6,524 nt of DNA from Flavobacteriales bacterium (GTDB lineage Bacteria; Bacteroidota; Bacteroidia; Flavobacteriales; Parvicellaceae), in assembly GCA_014239715.1 (NCBI GenBank), contig JAAZYJ010000244.1:1-6524 (forward strand). Direction: 5' to 3'. The notes beneath the pieces were generated by a model that saw only the letters and a program-made list of their open reading frames with translations, was not told the origin of the DNA and did not search any database. Each line of letters starts with the position of its first letter. The stretch's first letter is position 1. This document shows, piece after piece, positions 1 to 6,492 of the stretch. The translations under genes were made by a program, and so were the position numbers.

Positions 1-1289
1 AAATTTGCCTGTACGGTATAGATATCCTGAAGATACATGGTTATCGGGTCATCCATATTTTCTCCGATCTTAAACGCAGTTGTCGGACAGGTGGGGGTAA
101 GAATGAAGTCGAATTCCTCAAATATTTTCCTTGTCTTGTCGCGTAAGACCCGTCTGATCCTTTGCGCTTTCGAATAATATGCGTCGTAAAATCCTGCACT
201 AAGCACAAATGTTCCCAGCATGATCCTTCTTTGGACCTCCTCTCCGAATCCTTCCGATCGGGAAAGCACGTAAGTGTCTTCTATGTTTGTTGCTTTTTCC
301 GACCTATATCCATAGTGGACCCCATCAAACCTGGCTAAATTGGAAGATGCCTCTGCCGTTGTTAACACGTAGTAGGTCGGAATCATATAATCCAAGTAAG
401 GGTAATCTACTGCCTCCACAACGTGCCCTTTCTCTCTTAGTTCCTTGATCAGGCCATCAAAGTGGTTCTTTATCTCCGGATCGAGACCATCACTCTCCAA
501 GCACTGCCTGATGTAAGCAATTTTCTTCGGGGAGTCAATCTCCAGATTGTCACTATAATTTTCCACCGGCTTTTGCGATGCTGTGGTATCATAGTCGTCG
601 CTCCCAGCAACAACCTGCAGTAGCAGCGCTGCGTCTTCAACGTTATTGGCAAAGGGTCCTATCTGATCAAAAGAAGAAGCATATGCTATAAGACCATGTC
701 TTGACACCCTTCCATATGTCGGCTTTAATCCAACAACACCGCAGAAAGAGGCGGGCTGACGAATTGAACCGCCCGTATCTGAGCCAAAAGAAGCGATGCA
801 CAAACCCGCCTGGACTGCGACTGCAGAGCCTCCTGAGGAGCCTCCAGGAACATAGTCCTCATTTGCCGCATTGTATACATTCCCATAGGCAGAATTTTCA
901 TTCGAGCTGCCCATCGCAAACTCATCACAGTTTAACCGGCCAATGATAATGGCGTCTTCTTCCAGCAGCTTCTTGATGACTGTTGAGCTGTAAATTGATT
1001 CATACCCTTCCAGAATTTTGGAAGATGCCGAAACTTTGTGGTCTTTATAGCAAATGTTGTCTTTAATACCAACAACGGCTCCTGCCAATATTCCCGGGCT
1101 CCCATCTTTCAACTTTGCGTCAACCTCAGCTGCCTTTTCAAGTGCAGACTTACTAAACACTTCCAAGAATGCATTCAGGTGTTGATTGTCCTCAATTTTT
1201 TTGATGTACTGTTCAACGAGGTGAACACATGTGGTCGCACCAGAATTCAAATCCGACTGGATTTCTTTAAGGGCACGGTAATCTTTCAA
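1..1289 (-). CDS. gatA: Glutamyl/aspartyl-tRNA amidotransferase subunit A (partial, C-terminus beyond left edge)
   Basis: Amidase subunit of GatCAB, which releases ammonia from glutamine and converts misacylated Glu-tRNA(Gln), and often Asp-tRNA(Asn), to the amide form in the cytoplasm. The frame is open for 429 residues to the window edge; the family is usually about 475-490, so roughly 45-60 are missing. All signature-family residues are visible: Lys76 in GIKDN, cis-Ser151 in PGGSSGGSA and nucleophile Ser175 in DTGGSIRQPA, with the same 75 and 99 residue spacings as Staphylococcus aureus GatA (K79/S154/S178). The start is inferred as TTG at 1289-1287: an in-frame TAG lies at 1313-1311, no ATG lies between, and the first in-frame ATG (residue 126) would remove Lys76. 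It begins 10 bases after tatA, so the two are probably cotranscribed. gatB and gatC are not in the window. Confidence 0.96.
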   Translation of the reverse strand, partial: MKDYRALKEIQSDLNSGATTCVHLVEQYIKKIEDNQHLNAFLEVFSKSALEKAAEVDAKLKDGSPGILAGAVVGIKDNICYKDHKVSASSKILEGYESIYSSTVIKKLLEEDAIIIGRLNCDEFAMGSSNENSAYGNVYNAANEDYVPGGSSGGSAVAVQAGLCIASFGSDTGGSIRQPASFCGVVGLKPTYGRVSRHGLIAYASSFDQIGPFANNVEDAALLLQVVAGSDDYDTTASQKPVENYSDNLEIDSPKKIAYIRQCLESDGLDPEIKNHFDGLIKELREKGHVVEAVDYPYLDYMIPTYYVLTTAEASSNLARFDGVHYGYRSEKATNIEDTYVLSRSEGFGEEVQRRIMLGTFVLSAGFYDAYYSKAQRIRRVLRDKTRKIFEEFDFILTPTCPTTAFKIGENMDDPITMYLQDIYTVQAN

Positions 1290-1299
1290 CGTTTTAGGC

Positions 1300-1500
1300 T
1301 TACTTTTTTTCTACTTCGTCAGCAGAAGAATTATTTGGGTCGTTCTCGTTAGAAGCATCTTTAAATTCCTTAACCCCTTTTCCAAGTCCTTTCATCATCT
1401 CGGGAATTTTCTTTCCTCCAAACAAAAGCAAAACAATGACAAGAATGAGGACAAAGCCCCATATCCCCATTTTGTTCACAAATAAAAGATCTAACATCAT
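1300..1500 (-). CDS. tatA: Sec-independent (twin-arginine) protein translocase subunit TatA/TatE
   Basis: Small membrane protein (66 residues) that oligomerises to form the passage for folded proteins bearing twin-arginine signals, working with TatC, which is not in this window. The sequence shows a short periplasmic N-terminus, one hydrophobic helix at about residues 12-27, the hallmark hinge FGGKKIPE at 27-34, an amphipathic helix MMKGLGKGVKEFKDA at 35-49, and a short charged acidic tail. Length and layout are typical of Bacteroidota TatA. ATG1 (1500-1498) is chosen; ATG2 is equally possible, while Met11 would leave almost nothing before the membrane helix. A candidate promoter box lies 47 bases upstream, and gatA follows after 10 bases. 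Confidence 0.95.
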   Translation of the reverse strand: MMLDLLFVNKMGIWGFVLILVIVLLLFGGKKIPEMMKGLGKGVKEFKDASNENDPNNSSADEVEKK

Positions 1501-1638
1501 ATTGTAATTTATCAGAGGCCGATTAACCGACCTTTTGATTATTCTGCAAAGTTAAAGAAAAAGAGACGCAATGGTCCATTAGTTTCGCATTATACTTATT
1601 ATTACCGGTAAGCATCCGCACCCATTCCATATTAGGAA
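1501..1638. other. Intergenic region between the membrane-protein gene and tatA
   Basis: 138 bases without a gene. It contains the candidate tatA promoter box (1547-1554), a 10-bp palindrome TTACCGGTAA at 1602-1611, and a weak 5-bp inverted repeat ATTCC/GGAAT with a 6-base loop at 1624-1639 that overlaps the stop of the upstream gene. None of these has a U-run after it on the minus strand, so I do not call a terminator. Confidence 0.5.
1547..1554 (-). promoter_or_regulatory. Candidate Bacteroidota -7 promoter box upstream of tatA
   Basis: On the minus strand this reads TAACTTTG, an exact match to the TAnnTTTG -7 consensus of Bacteroidota housekeeping promoters. It would start transcription near 1540 and give a leader of about 40 bases to the tatA ATG. 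I do not see a convincing TTTG/TTG -33 element at the usual 19-20 base spacing (an ATTG lies 14 bases upstream), so the call rests on one box and its position. Confidence 0.45.
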
Positions 1639-2091
1639 TTAGCCAAAGAGCTGTTTCTTGTAGTTATTTAACCTTATCCAATACATAATCCAAACTACAA
1701 GTCCGCCTATTCCCGCAGCCATTCCCAGGTAAGGAAGGATAGAGGCGCAAAAAAGGATGCACATTACGATTCCCAGCCCATATCCGGGCCGCGTTTCAGA
1801 GCATTCAACTCCTTTCGTCCGTTGCTCTCCAGCAATAGAATCGGCGATTTTGTTCACCAATACAAACTGAAAATACAAGCTATATCCCGGTATCAGCAGC
1901 ATCCATACGTGTCCCGGAATCATTTTTTGATTTTGCTGTGTAATGGACTTCAATAGTTTTTGAAGAAACAGCAGATATAATATCATCCCTATTGTTGCCC
2001 CGACAGCAATTAAAACAAGTGCACCGACAAAGATCATATAAAATATGCCTGCTCCTCCTACTATCCCAGCGCTTATAATTTCCGAATCCAT
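1639..2091 (-). CDS. Hypothetical multi-pass inner-membrane protein, 150 residues
   Basis: No named family is recognised with confidence. Hydrophobic stretches lie at about residues 15-43 (one long or two short helices), 62-79, 104-123 and 124-139, so three to five membrane passes are likely. There is no cleavable signal peptide. Conserved-looking features are a His/Trp-containing IPGYSLYFQF segment at 61-76 entering the second hydrophobic stretch, a cytoplasm-like loop with an ERPGY-like motif (ETRPGYGLG at 99-107), and a C-terminus IMYWIRLNNYKKQL. From memory, similar small membrane proteins with the order (W)LLIP-F..V..(A)DS then RP-Y..G occur widely in Bacteroidota as uncharacterised proteins. 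It has 137 and 138 base gaps on either side and its own possible promoter, so it may be a separate unit between the envelope chain and tatA-gatA. Confidence 0.85.
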   Translation of the reverse strand: MDSEIISAGIVGGAGIFYMIFVGALVLIAVGATIGMILYLLFLQKLLKSITQQNQKMIPGHVWMLLIPGYSLYFQFVLVNKIADSIAGEQRTKGVECSETRPGYGLGIVMCILFCASILPYLGMAAGIGGLVVWIMYWIRLNNYKKQLFG

Positions 2092-2141
2092 TCTTCCAAA
2101 AGTTGTATTGATTTAAAGCTAAACCTATTAGCTGCCATCAA

Positions 2142-2149
2142 TAAAGTTA
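2142..2149 (-). promoter_or_regulatory. Candidate -7 promoter box upstream of the 150-residue membrane protein
   Basis: On the minus strand this reads TAACTTTA, one mismatch (last base) from TAnnTTTG. Its distance to the start codon (51 bases) is close to that of the tatA box (47 bases), and the first six bases are identical. No good -33 element is seen at normal spacing; the upstream spacer is taken up by a perfect palindrome at 2151-2166. Confidence 0.3.
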
Positions 2150-2150
2150 T

Positions 2151-2166
2151 GAAAAATCGATTTTTC
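2151..2166. repeat. Perfect 16-bp palindrome, possible operator
   Basis: GAAAAATCGATTTTTC equals its own reverse complement over all 16 bases; the symmetry breaks at the flanking pair 2150/2167. It lies one base upstream of the candidate -7 box on the minus strand, where a dimeric regulator would block RNA polymerase. As RNA it would form only a weak A-U stem, so a DNA-binding site is the likelier reading. The bound factor is unknown. Confidence 0.35.
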
Positions 2167-2181
2167 TGGAGCTAAGTCAAC

Positions 2182-2218
2182 TGAATCTTCCCTCCACAAC
2201 CCTGGGTTGGCTGATTCA
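2182..2218 (-). terminator. Possible hairpin after the EnvC-like gene
   Basis: Starting 11 bases after the stop codon, the minus strand can fold with an outer 6-bp stem (2182-2187 with 2213-2218, TGAATC/GATTCA) and an inner stem from CAACC/GGTTG within 2197-2209 closing a 3-base loop. An asymmetric bulge separates the stems. No U-tract follows, so it is not a classical intrinsic terminator; it could be a 3' stabilising hairpin at the end of the envelope operon. Confidence 0.25.
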
Positions 2219-2228
2219 AATCATGCCA

Positions 2229-3452
2229 CTAGCGACTGTAAATCCAATATTCCGGATTTTGCTTTGCCATTGTTCCCTCAGAATTGATCTTCCAGATCTC
2301 TATGTGGGCTTCGCTTGTATTGCCGCTAACAAGCAATTGGCCTATTTCCTCCTTGGTCTCAACCTTTTCCCCTTTCTTGACAAACACTTTCTGGAGATTT
2401 GAATAAACTGACCTGTACGAGCCGTGCTTGATCATTACCACCTTGCCTGCCCCTGGTATGACCAAGATACTTGATACCTCACCTTTGAATATTGCCCTTA
2501 CCCCGGCTGCTTTGGTTGTGCTGATATCAATGCCATTGTTCTCTACAACAGCTGTTTTAACCACATTGTGATTGTGTTTGCCAAACTTCCCCGTTATTTC
2601 TCCCTTTACAACCGGCCAAGGGAGTTTTCCTTTATTCGTTTCAAAGAACTTTGATGCAAGCTTAATTTCCGGGGTCTCTTTGAAACCTGACATGGCCTTG
2701 TTGCCGCTCTTAGCTCTGGCAGCTGCCAATTCTGCTTCTATTGCCTTTCTGATCTCAGCGGTTAGTCGTTTTTTCTTTTTTTCCTGTTGATTTAATGTTG
2801 CCTGCAACCGTGCCTCGTCAGACATGATCTTGCCCAGCTCTTGCTTCTGCAGCTCTTGGTCTTTTAAAAAGTTCTCCTTTTCTGTTGATTTGATTCCCGC
2901 AAGCTGTTGATTTTTAATACTGGTGGAATTCAATTCTGCTTTCTTATCGATTAGCTTCTTTTGTTCAGCAACTATTCTGTCCGCTTGTTTTTGGCGGTAT
3001 GAAGCATATTCCTGTAGATATTTAAGTCGCCTATAGCTCTGCGAGAGGCTGCTGGACGAAAAGATGTACAATAGTTTATACTCCGTTTTGCGATTTTTAT
3101 AGGCATAGCGTAGCATTTTGGCATAATCTGACTTTAGCTTCTTAAGGTTGTTCTTGTGTACTTCAATTTCTTTTTCCGCATGAAATATCTGGTCTTCGAT
3201 CTTTCTCATTTGGTAGTTGAGGTTGGAAATAAGCTCCTCACGATATGTGATCTGATTCTTAATTATTCCAATCTCGGCAATGGTAAGCTGCTTTGAGCTT
3301 CTTGCTGCTTTAATGAGCGATTTGGTGTTTGAAATTTTCTTTTGGATGGATCGCTGCTGTTCTTTTAACCTAAGACTACTCGATTGCGAAGACGCCTGCA
3401 TCGCCGACACCAGTATTATTGACGCACAGGCTATATACTTAATGGCTCTCAT
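2229..3452 (-). CDS. envC: EnvC-like murein hydrolase activator: coiled coil plus degenerate LytM (M23) domain
   Basis: Exported 407-residue protein. Residues 1-22 form a Sec signal peptide (positively charged start, hydrophobic core, Ala/Ser-rich end). About 27-250 is a long Lys/Glu/Gln-rich coiled coil, and 280-403 is a LytM/M23 beta domain. In active M23 enzymes zinc is held by His in HxGxD and by HxH. Here the first His is Asn305 (NNGID; Asp309 remains) and HxH is Glu381-Ala-His383. Two of the metal ligands are lost, so the domain is probably not a peptidase. That is the layout of E. coli EnvC, which switches on cell-wall amidases at division. Its ATG overlaps the TGA of the upstream gene by 4 bases (ATGA), implying coupled translation. 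The true client amidase cannot be named. Orthology to EnvC is by architecture only; it is otherwise annotated in this phylum as an M23 family protein. Confidence 0.9.
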   Translation of the reverse strand: MRAIKYIACASIILVSAMQASSQSSSLRLKEQQRSIQKKISNTKSLIKAARSSKQLTIAEIGIIKNQITYREELISNLNYQMRKIEDQIFHAEKEIEVHKNNLKKLKSDYAKMLRYAYKNRKTEYKLLYIFSSSSLSQSYRRLKYLQEYASYRQKQADRIVAEQKKLIDKKAELNSTSIKNQQLAGIKSTEKENFLKDQELQKQELGKIMSDEARLQATLNQQEKKKKRLTAEIRKAIEAELAAARAKSGNKAMSGFKETPEIKLASKFFETNKGKLPWPVVKGEITGKFGKHNHNVVKTAVVENNGIDISTTKAAGVRAIFKGEVSSILVIPGAGKVVMIKHGSYRSVYSNLQKVFVKKGEKVETKEEIGQLLVSGNTSEAHIEIWKINSEGTMAKQNPEYWIYSR

Positions 3453-4279
3453 TCTATCCTTGTGTACTTATCTGAAATTCTGAATGGATAAGAGAGCTTT
3501 TCATTTATTCTGATTTTGGATAAGTTTAGCTCTATTACTCCACTGTCTTTCATGCTGGTCATTACAATCTTTTGCCTCTTTGGAAAAAGTTGGTCTTCAA
3601 TCTCCAAATATTGAGAATATCCAGCCTCTATAGACGTAGTATCCGAAAGGTTGTTCACGATTTGCCTGTTCATTTTATAGTTTTCCGGATCAAGCCAGTA
3701 TCTATAAAGGAGTTTTACTTTGCTTTTTGCTCCCAGTTCCAATGCCTTTGATATCCTTCTACTGTTTGGTGAACAGACCAGGTAAGATGTGGAGTCAACT
3801 TTTGTATCGTAGCTTGTTTCCGGGTTATGCCCAATCGCATTGCCGGTTAGCACATCCTGAAAGTTTGAATAGCTAAGGTCCAGCTCGGTTAATTTAGACA
3901 TGTAATCAATGCTTCCAACAAAGTATTCTTTTTTTATTTTGTTTTGGAATTTAACCGAGTCGGTTGATATGATCAGTGTCGCTACCGGCTTACCTATTAC
4001 AGTTATCATTACCCAGGTTGCGCTGTCTTTGCGGATCCTAACTATTGCCTTGCAGTTCGTGTTTGCGCCGTTTAGCTGACTTTTGACCGTTGATCTGAAT
4101 GAAAGTGTCTCAAAACGCAGCTCATTTTCAGACAGTTTTTCATTCAGAAACGACTCGGTCTTTTTTTCAGGCTTTTCAAAAGACAGCTTCTTTTTTGAAG
4201 TACAGCCAATTAATCCAAATGTAGCCACAAAAGCCCAATTGAATAAGGGCACAAGTATTCTGCGGACGGAACTATTCAT
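3449..4279 (-). CDS. DUF4292-type outer-membrane lipoprotein, possibly LolB-like
   Basis: 276 residues from the ATG at 4279-4277. The protein opens with a lipoprotein signal peptide: Arg6-Arg7, hydrophobic core, lipobox LIGC with Cys26. The mature part is beta-rich with the pattern I associate with DUF4292: RIRKDSATW at 81-89, a TDSVKF strand at 106-111, NFQDVLTGN at 139-147 and a C-terminal run of alternating hydrophobic residues ending YPFRISDKYTRIE. After the Cys comes TSKKK, with no acidic residues, so it lacks the surface-export signal known in Capnocytophaga and Flavobacterium and probably faces the periplasm. The frame stays open upstream to an ATG at 4357, but that extension is an Arg/Lys-rich shadow of the upstream gene and would bury the signal peptide. 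It overlaps the upstream gene by 8 bases and the next by 4. A LolB-like role in lipoprotein insertion is a hypothesis from fold style and gene order. Confidence 0.88.
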   Translation of the reverse strand: MNSSVRRILVPLFNWAFVATFGLIGCTSKKKLSFEKPEKKTESFLNEKLSENELRFETLSFRSTVKSQLNGANTNCKAIVRIRKDSATWVMITVIGKPVATLIISTDSVKFQNKIKKEYFVGSIDYMSKLTELDLSYSNFQDVLTGNAIGHNPETSYDTKVDSTSYLVCSPNSRRISKALELGAKSKVKLLYRYWLDPENYKMNRQIVNNLSDTTSIEAGYSQYLEIEDQLFPKRQKIVMTSMKDSGVIELNLSKIRINEKLSYPFRISDKYTRIE

Positions 4280-6041
4280 AGTATTCACGATCCGTGATTT
4301 TCTTTTCGATCTTATTCGTCGTTCCACCGATGTCTTTCGCCTTCTTCCAGTATTCAACTGCTTCGTCCAATCTTTTCAATTTAAAAAGCACGTCACCATA
4401 ATGCTCTAAAATGGTGCCGTCTGTTTGGCCGCCTTCAGCAATTGCTTTGCCTAACCACGACTCTGCCTGATTGTATTTTTCTTGCTGAAATAAGATCCAG
4501 CCATACGTGTCCATATACGCTGCAGTACCCGGCACCAGCTCGTTTGATTTTTTAGAAAGTTCTGCAGCTCGATCCAATTTGTTTTTTCTCAACGACAAAT
4601 AGTAGCTGTAGTTGTTCATCACCGTTACGTTCATAGGGTCATACGTGAGCGCCGATTCGAAACTTTCGTCAGAAAGGTCGTATTGCTTGAGCTCATGGTG
4701 GGCCTGTCCGAGGTTTTGATAAAACTCTGATAACAATTGTTCATTGTCAATTACTAATTCCTTGCCTAGATTCAAGCTTTCGATCGCCAATTCAAATTGT
4801 TTGAGCTGAAGGTTGGCCAAACCGCTAAAAAAATAAAACTCCGGTTGTGTCGGGAAAATTTCAAGTGCCTTTTTACTGTCCACGCTCATGTCCTTGTAGG
4901 CAGAAGTTTCATATTCGATTAACATGATCTGATTCCAGATCGAAAAATGATCAGGCTCTAATTCGATTGCCTTTCGGTATTTTGCCAATGCCTCACTCGC
5001 CCTTCCCTCCCTGTACAAAAAGTCTGCGTATACCGTGTGGGTCTTTGATTCCGCAGAATCCACCACTGACATTATTTCGAGGTAATCATACGCTTCCTTT
5101 CTCTTATCAAGATTGCCTTCACTTTCATTAAATAAGTTGAGCATGATCTGCAGTTTCGAATCAATTGGAACATCTTCTGAGCTTATGGCTATTCTCAGCT
5201 CTTCTTTTGCTCTTTTCGTATTCCCATGGTAGCGAAAATAATCGTAAAGTGACAGCCTCACCAATCCATTTTGCGGGTCTATTTCAAGAATTTTTTCATA
5301 GGTTTCAAGTGCCTTTTCTACTTCTCCGATCTCTTCGTACAGCTCTGCAAGTATGCCCCAAATTGCCACATCCTTAGGGCGATTTGAAATAAGGCTCTTC
5401 AATTCTTCAATTGCTTTTTCGCTTTGCCCCAGCTCCAAATAAAGCCTGTGCTTCTGCATCGTAAGCTCCGGAGATCCTCCAATGATCTTTTCAGCTTTTT
5501 CAAAGCTTTGAAGAGCCTCTTTATTTCGGCCAAGATAAAGTTGTGATTCCGCAAGTGGAAAATAATATTCAGCACTATTGGGTGCCAGTTTAACCAGCTG
5601 TTTAAACGACCTTACTGCCTCCTCGTGAAGTCCGCTCCGTTGGTGCAGATATGCAAGCTGCAACCAGTACCATCTGTTTTTTGCGTCAAGATCCGCGGCA
5701 TTTTTTGCCGCGTCGATAGCCAAAGACGTTCTGCCTTGATAATCGTATAGACCACTCAATTGGTAGTGACAAGCCGCGCATTCCGGGTAAATCTTAAGTG
5801 CTTCATTGAATTTACTAAATGCTCTTTGATAATCTTCTGTTACTAAAAAGCCATTTGCCTCATGAAATAGTCTTCTGAACTGTTGATTTTCTGCGTGACT
5901 CAGCTCAGATCTGTTTTTTTGTTCGGTATTTGAGAGTGTCTTTCCTCCCTGCTTTTTCACCGAACAACTTATCAGCGAAGCAAATAGCAGTATATAAAAT
6001 AGCTTGTTCAAATTATAGCTTCTGTTGAGTGAAATCTCCAA
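4272..6041 (-). CDS. TPR-repeat lipoprotein, periplasm-facing, LbcA-like
   Basis: 589 residues. It begins with a lipoprotein signal peptide (lipobox LISC, Cys26) and a short polar linker to about residue 50, followed by roughly 14 tetratricopeptide repeats by eye from about 55 to 571, for example 125-158, 226-258, 335-365 and 475-571. TPR arrays are protein-binding scaffolds; no catalytic motif is seen. After the Cys comes SVKKQ without acidic residues, so surface export is not indicated. The C-terminal three repeats carry NNYSYYLSLR (476-485), DTYGWILF (511-518) and LEHYGDVLF (545-553), a pattern shared with long TPR lipoproteins such as Pseudomonas PA4667 (LbcA). The start is uncertain: ATG at 6041 overlaps the upstream gene by 29 bases; a TTG at 6011-6009, one base after the upstream stop, would give a tidy 15-residue signal peptide. 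An unusual CAACH sits at 88-92. Confidence 0.92.
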   Translation of the reverse strand: MEISLNRSYNLNKLFYILLFASLISCSVKKQGGKTLSNTEQKNRSELSHAENQQFRRLFHEANGFLVTEDYQRAFSKFNEALKIYPECAACHYQLSGLYDYQGRTSLAIDAAKNAADLDAKNRWYWLQLAYLHQRSGLHEEAVRSFKQLVKLAPNSAEYYFPLAESQLYLGRNKEALQSFEKAEKIIGGSPELTMQKHRLYLELGQSEKAIEELKSLISNRPKDVAIWGILAELYEEIGEVEKALETYEKILEIDPQNGLVRLSLYDYFRYHGNTKRAKEELRIAISSEDVPIDSKLQIMLNLFNESEGNLDKRKEAYDYLEIMSVVDSAESKTHTVYADFLYREGRASEALAKYRKAIELEPDHFSIWNQIMLIEYETSAYKDMSVDSKKALEIFPTQPEFYFFSGLANLQLKQFELAIESLNLGKELVIDNEQLLSEFYQNLGQAHHELKQYDLSDESFESALTYDPMNVTVMNNYSYYLSLRKNKLDRAAELSKKSNELVPGTAAYMDTYGWILFQQEKYNQAESWLGKAIAEGGQTDGTILEHYGDVLFKLKRLDEAVEYWKKAKDIGGTTNKIEKKITDREYYE

Positions 6042-6492
6042 TACTCAGATCAAGTACGGCTCCTTCAACCTCAGCATTATTGCCTATCATGCTGTCTTCT
6101 ACAACTGCATTTATGACCTTCGTATTCTTCTGCACGATCGAGTTTTTTATAACCGTATTTTCAATAACCGTGTTTTCTCCTATTGATACATGCGGGCCAA
6201 CAATTGCGTTCAATAAGTGAACATTTTCTCCTATAAAGCAAGGCGGAACAATCACGGAGTTCTTACTCGTTACAGTGCTCGCAACGTTCTTTTCCTCTTT
6301 TGTAATTTCCAGAACTCTTTGATTTGTATATACTGTTGCGTTCTTGTTCCCACAATCCAACCATTCAACTACAGTTCCGGGTTTAAACTTGACTCCTTTC
6401 CCCTTCATATTCTCAAGGGCATTGGTTAGCTGGAACTCTCCTTTTTCTTTGATGTCATTATCGAGAAGATACTTTAGCTCTTCCCTTAACAT
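6013..6492 (-). CDS. Sugar-phosphate nucleotidyltransferase, C-terminal portion of an interrupted gene
   Basis: This 159-residue frame is the second half of a nucleotidyltransferase of the GlmU/RmlA-like group, which joins a sugar phosphate to a nucleotide to make an activated sugar for polysaccharide or envelope synthesis. Visible are the end of the catalytic domain (GEFQLTNALENM at 18-29, the usual EYQLTDA site, and WLDCGN at 44-49 with the Asp of the WxDxG metal/sugar site) and then a left-handed beta-helix of hexapeptides at about 76-150 (SVIVPP, CFIGEN, IVGPHV, SIGENT, VIENTV and so on). The N-terminal Rossmann part with the GxGxRxRP nucleotide motif would lie upstream, outside the window. 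The same reading frame continues upstream but is broken by TAG at 6508-6510. ATG 6492 is only a possible restart; a product from it would lack the nucleotide-binding half. It heads the envelope gene chain and overlaps the TPR gene by 29 bases. The exact sugar cannot be told. Confidence 0.85.
   Translation of the reverse strand: MLREELKYLLDNDIKEKGEFQLTNALENMKGKGVKFKPGTVVEWLDCGNKNATVYTNQRVLEITKEEKNVASTVTSKNSVIVPPCFIGENVHLLNAIVGPHVSIGENTVIENTVIKNSIVQKNTKVINAVVEDSMIGNNAEVEGAVLDLSIGDFTQQKL

Noticed and set aside
470..946. Minus- and plus-strand short frames at 470-652, 701-946 and 725-928
   Set aside because: All lie within the gatA coding region in other frames; gatA is supported by its full catalytic triad.
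1038..1352. Plus-strand frame of 104 residues
   Set aside because: It is antisense to gatA and tatA, both of which are firmly identified, and its translation shows no domain or signal features.
1602..1639. Intrinsic terminator after the 150-residue membrane protein
   Set aside because: Only a 10-bp palindrome (1602-1611) and a 5-bp inverted repeat (1624-1639) are present, both short and without a U-run on the minus strand.
4280..4357. N-terminal 26-residue extension of the DUF4292 lipoprotein frame (ATG at 4357)
   Set aside because: It lies wholly inside the TPR gene in another frame, is Arg/Lys-rich shadow sequence, and would place the lipoprotein signal peptide internally; ATG 4279 gives a proper signal peptide.
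4083..4409. Plus-strand frame of 108 residues, Phe/Ser-rich
   Set aside because: Antisense shadow over the junction of the DUF4292 and TPR genes; the Phe/Ser bias is what antisense Lys/Glu-rich coding sequence produces.
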